Source: Rivularia sp963920925 (GTDB lineage: Bacteria > Cyanobacteriota > Cyanobacteriia > Cyanobacteriales > Nostocaceae). Taken from it: DNA of 64,000 nucleotides. Positions within the stretch are counted from its first letter, which is position 1. Each line of letters begins with the position of its first letter. Location of the stretch: NCBI RefSeq assembly GCF_963920925.1, contig NZ_CAWUDI010000025.1, forward strand, positions 1-64,000. Direction: 5' to 3'. Below are positions 15,662 to 24,294 of the stretch, one piece after another. The notes under the pieces are model-generated. The model was not told the DNA's origin, made no database searches, and saw only the letters and a program-made list of their open reading frames with translations. The translations under genes and the position numbers were made by a program.

Positions 15662-16978
15662 TTAAAACGACGATTGCAACCCAAGTGTAAACTGCCAATC
15701 AGTTTCTAATTGTGGCACATCTAAATCCCGCAAAATAGGTAATTCAAATTCCATCGCTAAACGAGAACCTTGTAAATTACCTTCAGGAGCATACAAATTA
15801 ATGCCGAAACCTAAATTAATTTGAGTACCGTTTCTTAAATCTGGATCTGCGGTAGGAATCATCATCGGATTTAGGCGATCGTCAGCACCGTCAATATCTC
15901 CCCAAGTTGTTCCTATTAATCGTAAAGAAGTACTCAACCAATCCGTCCAATTACGAGCAACCCAACCCGAAAGTTGATATTTATTCCCCAAACGATACCC
16001 GCGATCATTTTTGCCCAATCTCAATGTTGTTAAAGCTTGCGCTCCCCAAGAACCCTTTCCAGATTGACCTAAGTAAGTTATTCCCGGTAACAAATCAAAA
16101 GTACCCGAACCTATTTGCATTGGATAGGGAAGAATTTGATCTTCACCTGCTGGAGTGTCGTCTTTTTCGTTAATTGAACCCGTAGGAAAACTAGCTCCAA
16201 GGTTTAAATGTACCCGCTGTTTATCTTGATTAAAAATTGTATATAGCGCTGTAGTTTTGATATCCCCGAATCCTTCAGAATTTGTTGTGAAGCGTCCACC
16301 CATACGGGTAAGATGTTCCATTTCCTTGGAAACATAAGGCAACATTGCCATCAGAGTCAAATTGTCACTAACACCGTACATCCCTCCAAGCATATGCATT
16401 TGCATGGTCATATCTACGGGCGTTACCATAAAATCCTGCAAAACTTCGCGATCGCTAAGACTATTTGTACCGTCGCGATTACCATCCATATTCATAAACA
16501 TATAGCGGTAAGAGAACATAAATTCTCCTTTTTTATGAGCATGATCTCCCATCACTCCAATCGGTGCGTGTCCGTCGGGGCGGGAACCAGACCATTTATT
16601 GGGGTCACTATTATGGTTGCTATCTGCTATTAATTTGTTACTGTTTGAATTTTCAGTTAATAATTGATTGGGGAAAGACTTAGGAAATTTATGTAAGTTT
16701 GGTTGATTCAAATCTAGTTTATTTATATCTAAGTCAGCAGCAGAAGTAGAAATGGCTGCGTTTTTTTTAGATTGTTGTTGAGTTTTAGTTAATTGCTTTG
16801 ACTGAATTAATTTTTTAACTAAATTGCTTTTTTATATTATGTCATCTTCTATACTTAATTCTATAATATTATTTTCAGTTTTTGTAATTGATTCTGGATT
16901 AACTTCCGCAAAAGCTGCTAACGGAGTTAAAACGATACTGATGATAGACAAACTAGATTGATAATAATTTAACTTCAA
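15662..16978 (-). pseudogene. Outer-membrane beta-barrel (phenol-MetA-deg type) split by an in-frame TAA
   Basis: The frame opens at TTG 16978 (AGAGG about nine bases ahead) with a signal peptide (MKLNYYQSSLSIISIVLTPL, AAFA). It runs to TAA at 16834-16832, then continues in the same frame to 15662. The long part has GEFMFSYRYMFMNMDGNRDG, LTLMAMLPYVSKEMEHLTRM, GDIKTTALYTIF and HLNLGASFPTGS. These are alternating strands of a 'transporter' barrel family that includes MetA of phenol-degradation loci. A histidine/methionine-rich N-terminal motif (GVMGDHAHKKGEFM) resembles relatives in metal-related loci. Without the signal peptide the barrel cannot be exported, so the gene is probably dead unless the stop is read through or is an error. 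Confidence 0.7.
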
Positions 16979-17402
16979 TTTATAAACCTCTGTTTTTAGT
17001 AAGTAATTAAACAGAAGAATATAGTATCAAATCCAAAATCTCTTTCACAAAAGACAGCTTGTCATACTTGCTCTAAATAATTAAATTACTTTTTAATATA
17101 AATTTTGTTGTTATCTAATTAATGTCTTCTCTGAAGCTTTTAATAAATTTAACGAACAGTTAATTAAAATTCATTTTACTTGAAATAAATACATTTTTGT
17201 GAGATGAGCATCCCTAGCCGCAGTATTTTTCATCTAATTATCTTTTTAAACAAATAAACCCGACATCTTGAAGATACCGAGTTTGTGTCAACTATTATAG
17301 ACGCAAAGCCCCCCTTACTAAGGGGGGTTGGGGGGATCTGAACGTTTGGAATGCCTAATTTCTCGTTGCGATTGCGTAAGTCCTATATTATTTGATAATT
17401 TC
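16979..17402. other. Gene-free gap with one G/C-rich hairpin
   Basis: AT-rich, with no gene. It contains the hairpin CCCCCCTTACTAAGGGGGG near 17309-17328 followed by a G-run, of the dispersed type also seen near 38725. The gap holds the 5' region of the barrel gene and the 3' side of the L,D-transpeptidase gene, both read from the minus strand. Confidence 0.5.
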
Positions 17403-17906
17403 CTAACGTTGCACAACTACTGTTGTTCCTACCGATGCCCAATTAAATATTTTTTTGGCATGATTTGGCGCTACATTTACGCAACCGTGACTAACTGGGG
17501 TACCAAAATTGTTATGCCAGAATGCGCCGTGAATTCCATAACCACCCTGATAATACATAGTATGGGGAACATTAGGAATATCGTAATCTTCACCTTTCAT
17601 TCGAGTTTTGACTAATTTTGTATAAATATTAAAAACGCCAGTGGGTGTAGGAGTTGATTTTTTGCCAGTGGAAACAATAACCCCAAAAACAGGTTTATTC
17701 CCTTCCCAAGTAATTAATCTTTGCTCTGATAAATCTACTTGAATCCAGCGTTTATTGGAATTCTTGAGTTGTCTAACTTTTTGGTTAACTTTTTGATTCG
17801 CTAAAGCCTTACTTGTAGGAAGACTGACAAAACTAGCCGAGAGTGTTATTCCTGCTACTAAAACTTTTAAACAGCGAATATACTGAGGTTTAATTAATGA
17901 TTTCAT
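17403..17906 (-). CDS. L,D-transpeptidase (YkuD domain)
   Basis: A periplasmic peptidoglycan cross-linking enzyme, 167 residues. A signal peptide occupies about residues 1-35 (CLKVLVAGITLSASFVSLPT). The YkuD domain follows: RWIQVDLSEQRLITWEGN, STPTPTGVFNIYTK and the catalytic GIHGAFWHN...TPVSHGCVN, with His126, His140 and Cys142. It has no LysM or other wall-binding domain. I chose ATG 17906 because the signal peptide starts there, although a TTG lies five codons upstream. It is monocistronic. It probably makes 3-3 cross-links or attaches a wall protein. Confidence 0.9.
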   Translation of the reverse strand: MKSLIKPQYIRCLKVLVAGITLSASFVSLPTSKALANQKVNQKVRQLKNSNKRWIQVDLSEQRLITWEGNKPVFGVIVSTGKKSTPTPTGVFNIYTKLVKTRMKGEDYDIPNVPHTMYYQGGYGIHGAFWHNNFGTPVSHGCVNVAPNHAKKIFNWASVGTTVVVQR

Positions 17907-18007
17907 GGTAAAAAGTCTCAAATATAGTTGTTTATTGCTTATTTTCTTTTATAGCTGTATTTAACAACTGATTTCTGTCACAAGCTATGAATATCTCTAT
18001 TTCTATC

Positions 18008-18661
18008 TTAATTTATATTTTCGAGTAATATTTCTGCCCGTCGAGTTATTAAATCCCAATCTTCAGACAGAATCATATGTTTGGGAAACAACTCGCTGCT
18101 CAACCCAATAGCGATCGCACCTGCTCTGAGAAATTCAACTGCGTTTTCTACAGTTACACCTCCGGTTGGAATCAAGGGAATTTGTCCTAAAGGAGCCTGC
18201 AAACTTTTGATGTATTCAGCGCCACCAACTGCTTGGATGGGAAATACTTTGACGCAGCTTGCACCATTAATGAAAGCTGTAACAATTTCAGTTGGAGTTA
18301 GCGCTCCCGGTATAACTGGCACCTTTTGCTTAACAGCCGCTTGAATTATTGCTAAGTCAACGTGGGGAGTAAAAAGGAATTGCGCTCCTGCATTTACAGC
18401 CTGTTGCATTTGTTGTAGATTTAACAGCGTACCCGTGCCGATAATACAGTCAGGTAATTCCACACGTAGTTGTTCAATTAACTCGGCAACTTCGGGAGTA
18501 TTCCAAGTTATTTCTATCAAATGCATCCCAGCAGATGCGACTGCTAAAGCCATTTTTCGAGCCAAGTTTTTTTTGTGGGCACGAATAACAGCAATAACAC
18601 GATGTTTTTTTAAAAGTGTCAACCAATATGAATTAGGAATTGATAATTGGGCATTGGGCAT
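18008..18661 (-). CDS. eda: KDPG/KHG aldolase with repeat-encoded N-terminus
   Basis: A class I aldolase that splits 2-keto-3-deoxy-6-phosphogluconate to pyruvate and glyceraldehyde-3-phosphate (Entner-Doudoroff), or acts on 4-hydroxy-2-oxoglutarate. Visible motifs are HRVIAVIRA, HLIEITWNTPE (catalytic Glu), GTGTLLNLQQ, FTPHVD, IPGALTPTEI, GASCVKVFP (Schiff-base Lys) and IPTGGVTVENA, in 217 residues. The first residues MPNAQLSIPNS are read from the GGGCATT heptads at 18648-18671. The core begins around residue 12, so the original start may have been lost or lies internally. Confidence 0.88.
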   Translation of the reverse strand: MPNAQLSIPNSYWLTLLKKHRVIAVIRAHKKNLARKMALAVASAGMHLIEITWNTPEVAELIEQLRVELPDCIIGTGTLLNLQQMQQAVNAGAQFLFTPHVDLAIIQAAVKQKVPVIPGALTPTEIVTAFINGASCVKVFPIQAVGGAEYIKSLQAPLGQIPLIPTGGVTVENAVEFLRAGAIAIGLSSELFPKHMILSEDWDLITRRAEILLENIN

Positions 18662-18932
18662 TGGGCGTTGATAATTATAAATTGCAAAACTTTGATTTCA
18701 AGTCTTTTTTTATGATATTTAAGCTGTATAAAACCAATTCATCCTAGAATATAGGTGTCACATTTTTTTTGCTCAAAAAATAATCACTTATTTATTAATA
18801 TGAATTATCTTCTATCTTCTACTATCGAGGAGGAATAACCCTAAATTTTCATCTTTTTTTTGATTGATTGTGTATATATGTATAGTTAATGTAATAAAAG
18901 CTAAGTAAATAAACGCAATTGTAACAATTCGG

Positions 18933-20024
18933 ATGATTCACAAACAATTTTTTCACAAAAGCTTTATAGCTTCGGTTGCAGCAGTCGCAGTTATTATCGG
19001 TGGAAGTCAATTAAATCGCACTTTTGCTCAAACCGCACCGCGATCAAATACAGCATCTTCACAATCCAAACCTGCTTTTACTTTACAGGGGCACATATGG
19101 ACTATCGAAGCTTTAGATTTTAGTCCAGATGGGCAAACTTTAGTCAGCGGTAGTTATGACCACACCGTAAAAGTCTGGAACCTGAATAATGGTAAACTGA
19201 TTAGTACCCTTGATGGACATAAAGACGGGGTAAATGACGTTGTTATTAGTCCCGATGGAAAACTGTTTTTCACTGCTGGAGGAACGGCAGAACCTAATAC
19301 CAGTAAGGTAGTTAAGGTATGGGATATGAAAACCAAAAAATTACTTCGCACCCTCAAAGGACATACTTTAGGAGTGACTTCCCTGGCAATAACCCCAGAT
19401 GGTAAAACTCTTGTCAGCGGTAGTTACGACAAAACAATTATATTTTGGGATGTAGATAAAGGTATACGAAAGCGTACTTTAACAGGGCATACCAGCCCCG
19501 TGCGTTCGGTTGCAGTTAGCCCAGACGGAAAAACTCTTGCTAGCGGTGGTGGTTCACTTCAAGACGATTCCGACAAAACAGTTAAGTTATGGAATATAGA
19601 AACGGGAAAATTAATTAGTAATATCAAGGGAAACGACAACCTTATTAGCTTTATCGGCTTTACTCCCGACGGAAAATATCTTGTCAACTCCACAGATCCA
19701 AAAATCAACGTTTGGGATTTAAGTACAGGTAAACTAGTAAATCGCTTTGGGGTATCCGACATCGAAGGAGTTACCTCTGCAACTTTAGGAAACGATAGCA
19801 AAACCATTGTCACAACCACATTAGATGGTGCAGTAACAATATGGGATTTAACAACCGGAAAAGCTATAAAAACCTTAGTTGAAGCCGCCAACAACCCTCA
19901 AAATTACGACCAACTTTATCCTACAAGTACCGCATTCAGCCCCGACGGTAAAACCATTGCCATAGGTGAGGGAGGCGGAGCTTACAATTCAAAATTCCCC
20001 ATCATCATTCGACGAATGCCGTAA
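18933..20024 (+). CDS. Exported WD40-repeat protein
   Basis: A 363-residue seven-bladed propeller. WD repeats begin at about residue 48 (FTLQGHIWTIEALDFSPDGQ) and recur with the pattern GH...SPDGKTL..GSYD.T...WD. A signal peptide precedes them (SFIASVAAVAVIIGGSQ, then FAQ), so the propeller should work outside the cytoplasm, in the periplasm or at the surface. The two C-terminal blades are degenerate. No enzyme domain is attached. It is likely a binding scaffold; the partner is not evident. It is monocistronic, with an AT-rich leader. Confidence 0.85.
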   Translation: MIHKQFFHKSFIASVAAVAVIIGGSQLNRTFAQTAPRSNTASSQSKPAFTLQGHIWTIEALDFSPDGQTLVSGSYDHTVKVWNLNNGKLISTLDGHKDGVNDVVISPDGKLFFTAGGTAEPNTSKVVKVWDMKTKKLLRTLKGHTLGVTSLAITPDGKTLVSGSYDKTIIFWDVDKGIRKRTLTGHTSPVRSVAVSPDGKTLASGGGSLQDDSDKTVKLWNIETGKLISNIKGNDNLISFIGFTPDGKYLVNSTDPKINVWDLSTGKLVNRFGVSDIEGVTSATLGNDSKTIVTTTLDGAVTIWDLTTGKAIKTLVEAANNPQNYDQLYPTSTAFSPDGKTIAIGEGGGAYNSKFPIIIRRMP

Positions 20025-20030
20025 AGAATT

Positions 20031-20064
20031 TTGGATTTTGGATTTTGGATTTTAGATTTTGGAT
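20031..20064. repeat. Heptad tandem repeat (TTTTGGA)n
   Basis: About five seven-base units GATTTTG/GATTTTA between the convergent WD40 and phoH genes. Confidence 0.8.
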
Positions 20065-20135
20065 TAAAAATTCTACCCCCTCTACCCCCTCTTCCCCCTC
20101 TAATTATTCCATTACTAATTACCAACTACCAATTC

Positions 20136-21089
20136 TCACTTCTCATACTTCTCGTAAGCGGCAACAATACGCTGTACTAAAGCATGACGCACGACATCTT
20201 TTTGAGAGAATTCGCAAAAGGCTATACCTTCTACGTTTTTTAAAATTTGAAAGGCTGTTACTAATCCCGATTTCTGCTGTGATGGTAAATCGCTTTGCGT
20301 CATGTCACCTGTTACTACCATGCGGGAACGGAAACCCAAACGAGTTAAAAGCATTTTCATCTGCGCTGGTGTGGTGTTTTGAGCTTCATCCACAATTACA
20401 AAGGCATTATTTAAAGTTCTTCCCCGCATATAAGCTAGTGGCGCAACTTCGATTATGCCTCTTTCTATTAACGACGGTACTTTATCTGGATCGATAAATT
20501 CGTTGATTGCATCGTAAAGCGGGCGCAAATAAGGATTAACTTTTTGCTGCAAATCGCCAGGTAAAAAGCCGAGTTTTTCACCTGCTTCAACCGCAGGACG
20601 AGTTAAAATTAGCTTCTCGTACTTATTATCAAGCAATGCTTGAACGGCGACAACAACCGCCAAAAATGTTTTACCAGTACCCGCCGGACCAATACAAAAT
20701 GTTAAGTCACGGTTGCGTATTGCTTCAATATACTGTCGCTGCCGAAAGGTTTTTGCGCGAATTTGTTCGCCACGCCGAGTTTTTGCAAGTACATCCTTTT
20801 GTAATGTTTGCAATTCATCTTCTCGATGAGTATCAAGGGCTTGACGCGCTGTCAAGATATCTGTGACAGATAGTGTATTGCCCTTTGTCCAAATATCTTC
20901 CAAAGACTTTAGCAATCGAGTAACCAAATCGATTTGTTTTTCAGTACCGCTAACGTATAATTCTTGTCCGCGCAGTACTACAGTCGCTCCAGTTTGTCGC
21001 GCTAGGAGCTTGAGGTTTTCTTCTTGGTTTCCCGCTAATGCCATAGCACTTGGGATGTCGGGCAGTTCTATTGTTATGGCATCTGCCAT
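20136..21089 (-). CDS. phoH: PhoH-family ATPase
   Basis: A cytoplasmic P-loop ATPase of 317 residues. An N-terminal KH-like region (about 20-65: NQEENLKLLARQTGATVVLR) precedes the helicase-like core, with Walker A GPAGTGKT at 134-141, NAFVIVDEAQNTTPAQMKML (Walker B) and VTGDMTQSDLP. PhoH proteins (YbeZ-like) work with ribosome and RNA maturation factors. It lies 190 bp downstream of khpA on the same strand, in the order ffh, rpsP, khpA, phoH, which I recall as conserved in cyanobacteria and which supports an RNA-related role. Confidence 0.92.
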   Translation of the reverse strand: MADAITIELPDIPSAMALAGNQEENLKLLARQTGATVVLRGQELYVSGTEKQIDLVTRLLKSLEDIWTKGNTLSVTDILTARQALDTHREDELQTLQKDVLAKTRRGEQIRAKTFRQRQYIEAIRNRDLTFCIGPAGTGKTFLAVVVAVQALLDNKYEKLILTRPAVEAGEKLGFLPGDLQQKVNPYLRPLYDAINEFIDPDKVPSLIERGIIEVAPLAYMRGRTLNNAFVIVDEAQNTTPAQMKMLLTRLGFRSRMVVTGDMTQSDLPSQQKSGLVTAFQILKNVEGIAFCEFSQKDVVRHALVQRIVAAYEKYEK

Positions 21090-21279
21090 AGTATTTATTC
21101 TTTGTTACCAGTAATTTTTTACAAGGTACTCCCTTTATAGGAGATGAATCTTATTTTCTGACCTATTGGTGAAAATAGCAATATTTCTTAATTTTCTTAA
21201 TATTTAACAATCTTTTCTATTTACTATCAGCCGTAGGGCTGATAGCGAATAAAACAAGAAACAACTTTTGTTGTTTCAT

Positions 21280-21717
21280 TCAAATGCGAGTTTGGGGCTT
21301 GGTGAAATCTCTACGTTCGTCACCACGTCTTACTTTAGGTTTGGGCATTGGTACTACTCGATGCCGTTCTTCGCTATTAGATGCGGGTACATCAACTCGA
21401 TCGTTGCTACCGTAAATATCTAGATATGCCGATTCTCCAGCAGCTTGAGCAGCCAAAGAAATCACGGTGCGAATAGCTTGGATGTTGCGTCCTCCACGAC
21501 CAAAAACTTTACCTTTATCTGCACTATCAAAGGCAATGCGAATCCAAGCTCGTTTGGTACTGGGAGAAATTTCACAATCAACACTTAGAGAGTTTGGAGA
21601 TTCCAAAAATGGCTGCATCAAAAAATTTACTAGACCAACATAATCGGGAGTTGTACCGGAATCGGTATTTGTTACTGTATCAGGATGCAGTTGCTGCACG
21701 GACTTGTTCAAAAACAT
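21280..21717 (-). CDS. khpA: KH-domain RNA-binding protein
   Basis: A 145-residue protein with one KH domain: CEISPSTKRAWIRIAFDSAD, then KGKVFGRGGRNIQAIRTVIS, where the GxxG loop GRGG is clear. Unlike short KhpA proteins it has an N-terminal lead (about 20 residues) and a basic proline-rich tail (RVVPMPKPKVRRGDERRDF). Its ATG lies 38 bp inside the end of rpsP in another frame, implying translational coupling. It is expected to bind RNA, perhaps together with the Jag/KhpB protein encoded at 45957. Confidence 0.88.
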   Translation of the reverse strand: MFLNKSVQQLHPDTVTNTDSGTTPDYVGLVNFLMQPFLESPNSLSVDCEISPSTKRAWIRIAFDSADKGKVFGRGGRNIQAIRTVISLAAQAAGESAYLDIYGSNDRVDVPASNSEERHRVVPMPKPKVRRGDERRDFTKPQTRI

Positions 21718-21940
21718 TATTTTTTTCTAAAATGCGACGCACGGTGTCAGTTGGTTGAGCGCCCTGTTGTAGTCGCTTGACAATACCATCAACGTCTAAT
21801 TTTACTTCTTTAGTTCTAGGATTATAAAATCCCAATTCTTCGAGGGGACGGCCATCACGACGAGTAAGGTTGTTGATGGCAATTATGCGGTAACTTGCTT
21901 CTCGTTTTTTGCCAATTCGCTTAAGGCGCAGTTTAATCAT
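21680..21940 (-). CDS. rpsP: Ribosomal protein bS16
   Basis: A small-subunit ribosomal protein of 86 residues beginning MIKLRLKRIGKKREASYRII and containing RRDGRPLEELGFYNP and QPTDTVRRILEKNN, all diagnostic of S16. The frame stays open upstream to 22102, but the family starts at ATG 21940. The last 38 bp are shared with khpA. A long leader (21941-22310) with possible structure precedes it. Confidence 0.96.
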   Translation of the reverse strand: MIKLRLKRIGKKREASYRIIAINNLTRRDGRPLEELGFYNPRTKEVKLDVDGIVKRLQQGAQPTDTVRRILEKNNVFEQVRAATAS

Positions 21941-22310
21941 AAGAAAATCTCGGTAGTTTGGAAACTCAGAGTCTTTAGAACTGAGAGGAAAAACGCCGCG
22001 TGTGGTTTTAACCATAGTGGCATTTTCCCGATGGGTGGTTAGCCCGCAATTAAGTAATGTTAGCTTCGACACAGTTAAAGGTCGGTACTTTCCAAAAGAC
22101 ACTGGCTTAACCCAATAAACCTGTTTAATCTTCTGGTTCTAGAGCAGGGGACTAGCTACGCATCCCTTGGTAGGTTCTTTAACGCTTGCCTTTAACGAAA
22201 GTCTGGTCAACTACGATTTAAAGTCTTAGGCTAGAAGCCCGGTGTCTTCAGACCTGGGTTGTTGACGATTAAGAGGTTATTCTCCTGCTTTGTTAGGTGT
22301 TGATTTACAA
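21941..22310 (-). other. Long candidate 5' leader of rpsP
   Basis: Upstream of rpsP lies about 370 bp without a recognisable gene and with richer base composition than the surrounding spacers. On the minus strand it includes CCAGGTCTGAAGACACCGGG followed by CTTCTAGCC and several short inverted segments. It could be an untranslated leader controlling ribosomal-protein synthesis, or a separate small RNA. I do not recognise a known family. Confidence 0.3.
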
Positions 22311-22471
22311 CTAGAGTTCGGAACAAATCCATCTAACATTATGAAAGCATTTTCCCTAAAAAAAAGGTAATGCCTCTCCCCGTGGAAGGTCAAAAATTCC
22401 CACAAGTAGCAGATGATAATTTTAGCACTTGCACGGCATGAAGCGCTATTGAATCTAAAGGCAACTCAATT

Positions 22472-22617
22472 TTGGATTTTAGATTTTAGATTTTGGATTT
22501 TGGATTTTGGATTTTGGATTATCCAGCTTACTCAATTTTGGATTTTGGATTTTAGATTTTGGATTATTCAGCTTACTCAATTTTGGATTTTAGATTTTAG
22601 ATTTTGGATTATCCAGC
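22472..22617. repeat. Compound tandem repeat between rpsP and ffh
   Basis: Runs of TTTTGGA/TTTTAGA heptads are joined by a constant linker (GGATTATCCAGCTTACTCAA, with one copy ATTCAGC). Three linker-plus-heptad blocks follow one another, each with a different number of heptads. It is a repeat of repeats, formed after the heptads expanded. Confidence 0.85.
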
Positions 22618-22647
22618 TTGTTTTTCTGTTTAAGAACAAAGTAACTG

Positions 22648-24105
22648 TTAAAGCGTACCAAAACCTTTTTTCTTCTTGGCTTTTTTCGGCTTCTTCTTAC
22701 CGCCAGCATTACCGCGCCATCCGGGACCAGGAGCATTTCCGGCAGCCATCGGATCTCCACCGCCGAACATTCCGCCTCCTCCCGGCATTCCAGGGAAGTT
22801 ACCTTGCCCCATTTGCTGCATCATGCTCCGCATTTTCTGGAAGTCGCTTACCAGCTTGCTGACATCTTTTTCTCTATACTTAGATTCACCGCATCCCTTC
22901 GCAATCCGTCGCCGTCTGCTGGGAGAACTCGCCAATAAATCCGGATTTTTCCGTTCTTCCGGAGTCATGGAATTAATCATCGTCTCGGAACGTTTAAGCT
23001 GAGATTGCCCTTGTTCTAGCTGCTCGTTGGAAATTTTGTTCATCCCTGGAATCATCTTCATGATGCCTCCAAGGGAACCCATATTTTTCAACAAACGCAG
23101 TTGTTTAAGAAAGTCGGTAAAATCAAACTGCGCCGACAGCATTTTCTCTGTCATTTTTTCAGCATCGGCGATGTCAAATTCTTCCTGGGCTTTTTCTACC
23201 AGAGTTAAGACATCTCCCATTCCCAAAATCCGCGATGCCATTCTATCGGGATAAAACGGCTGTAGGGCTTCGACTTTTTCACCGACACCAACAAACTTAA
23301 TTGGTGCCCCGGAAATTCGCCGCACTGACAACGCCGCACCACCACGGCTATCACCATCTAACTTGGTAAGAATCGCACCACTAATACCAATTTTTTCGTG
23401 GAAAGTACGAGTCAAGTTTGCTGCTTCTTGACCAGTCATTGCATCCACTACCAGCAGCGTTTCATGAGGCTGGACGGCTTGTTTAACATTGGCTAATTCT
23501 GCCATCATGTCTTCGTCAATTTGCAGACGACCAGCGGTATCAATAATTACTGTATCAATTCCTTCCGCCTTTGCACATTCCACACCTTGACGGGCAATCT
23601 CAACTGGATTTGCATCGCTTCCCAGTTCAAATACCGGGACATCAATTTGTTTTCCTAAAGTGATTAACTGATCGATCGCAGCAGGACGATAAACGTCTGT
23701 CGCCACCATCAAACAATTGCGTTCTAATTTTCTCAGATGTAATGCCAGCTTAGCTGTAGCGGTGGTTTTACCAGTACCTTGCAAACCAGCCATCAACACA
23801 ATAGTAGGTGACTCTTCGGCTTGCACTAGGGGAACGTTAGTTTCCCCCATCACATTTACTAGTTCATCATGAACGATTTTGATAAACTGCTCGCCGGGGC
23901 GTACTCCATTCAATACCTCAGCACCTTGTGCCTTGGTTTCAACTTCGCTAATAAATTCTTTAATTACTTGGAGGTTGACATCCGCTTCCAACAAGGAGCG
24001 ACGTACTTCCCGCAAAGCTTCCTGAATATTGGATTGGGAGATTTTACCTTGTCCCCGGAGCTTTTTCCAGGTAGATTCTAAACGGTCGGCTAATGCGTCA
24101 AACAT
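22648..24105 (-). CDS. ffh: Signal recognition particle protein Ffh
   Basis: The SRP GTPase that targets nascent membrane proteins to the plasma membrane, 485 residues. An N-domain (1-90) is followed by the G-domain with GLQGTGKTT at 107-115, DTAGRLQIDEDMM, TKLDGDSRGGAALS and KFVGVGEKVEALQPFYPDRM. The methionine-rich M-domain (about 320-440) ends in a glycine/methionine tail and a lysine-rich end (KKKPKKAKKKKGFG). Within the M-domain the 4.5S RNA-binding region reads LLASSPSRRRRIAKGCG, as expected. It is 707 bp upstream of rpsP, so co-transcription is doubtful. Confidence 0.96.
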   Translation of the reverse strand: MFDALADRLESTWKKLRGQGKISQSNIQEALREVRRSLLEADVNLQVIKEFISEVETKAQGAEVLNGVRPGEQFIKIVHDELVNVMGETNVPLVQAEESPTIVLMAGLQGTGKTTATAKLALHLRKLERNCLMVATDVYRPAAIDQLITLGKQIDVPVFELGSDANPVEIARQGVECAKAEGIDTVIIDTAGRLQIDEDMMAELANVKQAVQPHETLLVVDAMTGQEAANLTRTFHEKIGISGAILTKLDGDSRGGAALSVRRISGAPIKFVGVGEKVEALQPFYPDRMASRILGMGDVLTLVEKAQEEFDIADAEKMTEKMLSAQFDFTDFLKQLRLLKNMGSLGGIMKMIPGMNKISNEQLEQGQSQLKRSETMINSMTPEERKNPDLLASSPSRRRRIAKGCGESKYREKDVSKLVSDFQKMRSMMQQMGQGNFPGMPGGGGMFGGGDPMAAGNAPGPGWRGNAGGKKKPKKAKKKKGFGTL

Positions 24106-24294
24106 AATTCAATTACTATTAAGGAAGCCAGCAAAGTATTCAAGCGTTATCTACCAGCTTAATAGTTTTTAACTGCTAAAAGCTAGCGGTAGGCAGCCAT
24201 TACTACTTGCATGGTGAAGACTTAGGCAAAGCTCCCTTTAAAAAGGGGAGTCATTGCGTTGCGGTGAAACATTTTTCCCTACCAAGTTCAAACC

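Noticed and set aside
21941..22102. In-frame N-terminal extension of rpsP.
   Set aside because: S16 starts at MIKLRLKR; the upstream residues show no similarity to the family.
22413..22862. A 149-residue plus-strand frame with FWILDFRF repeats.
   Set aside because: It is a translation of the heptad repeat followed by antisense ffh; repeats of seven bases create such frames by chance.
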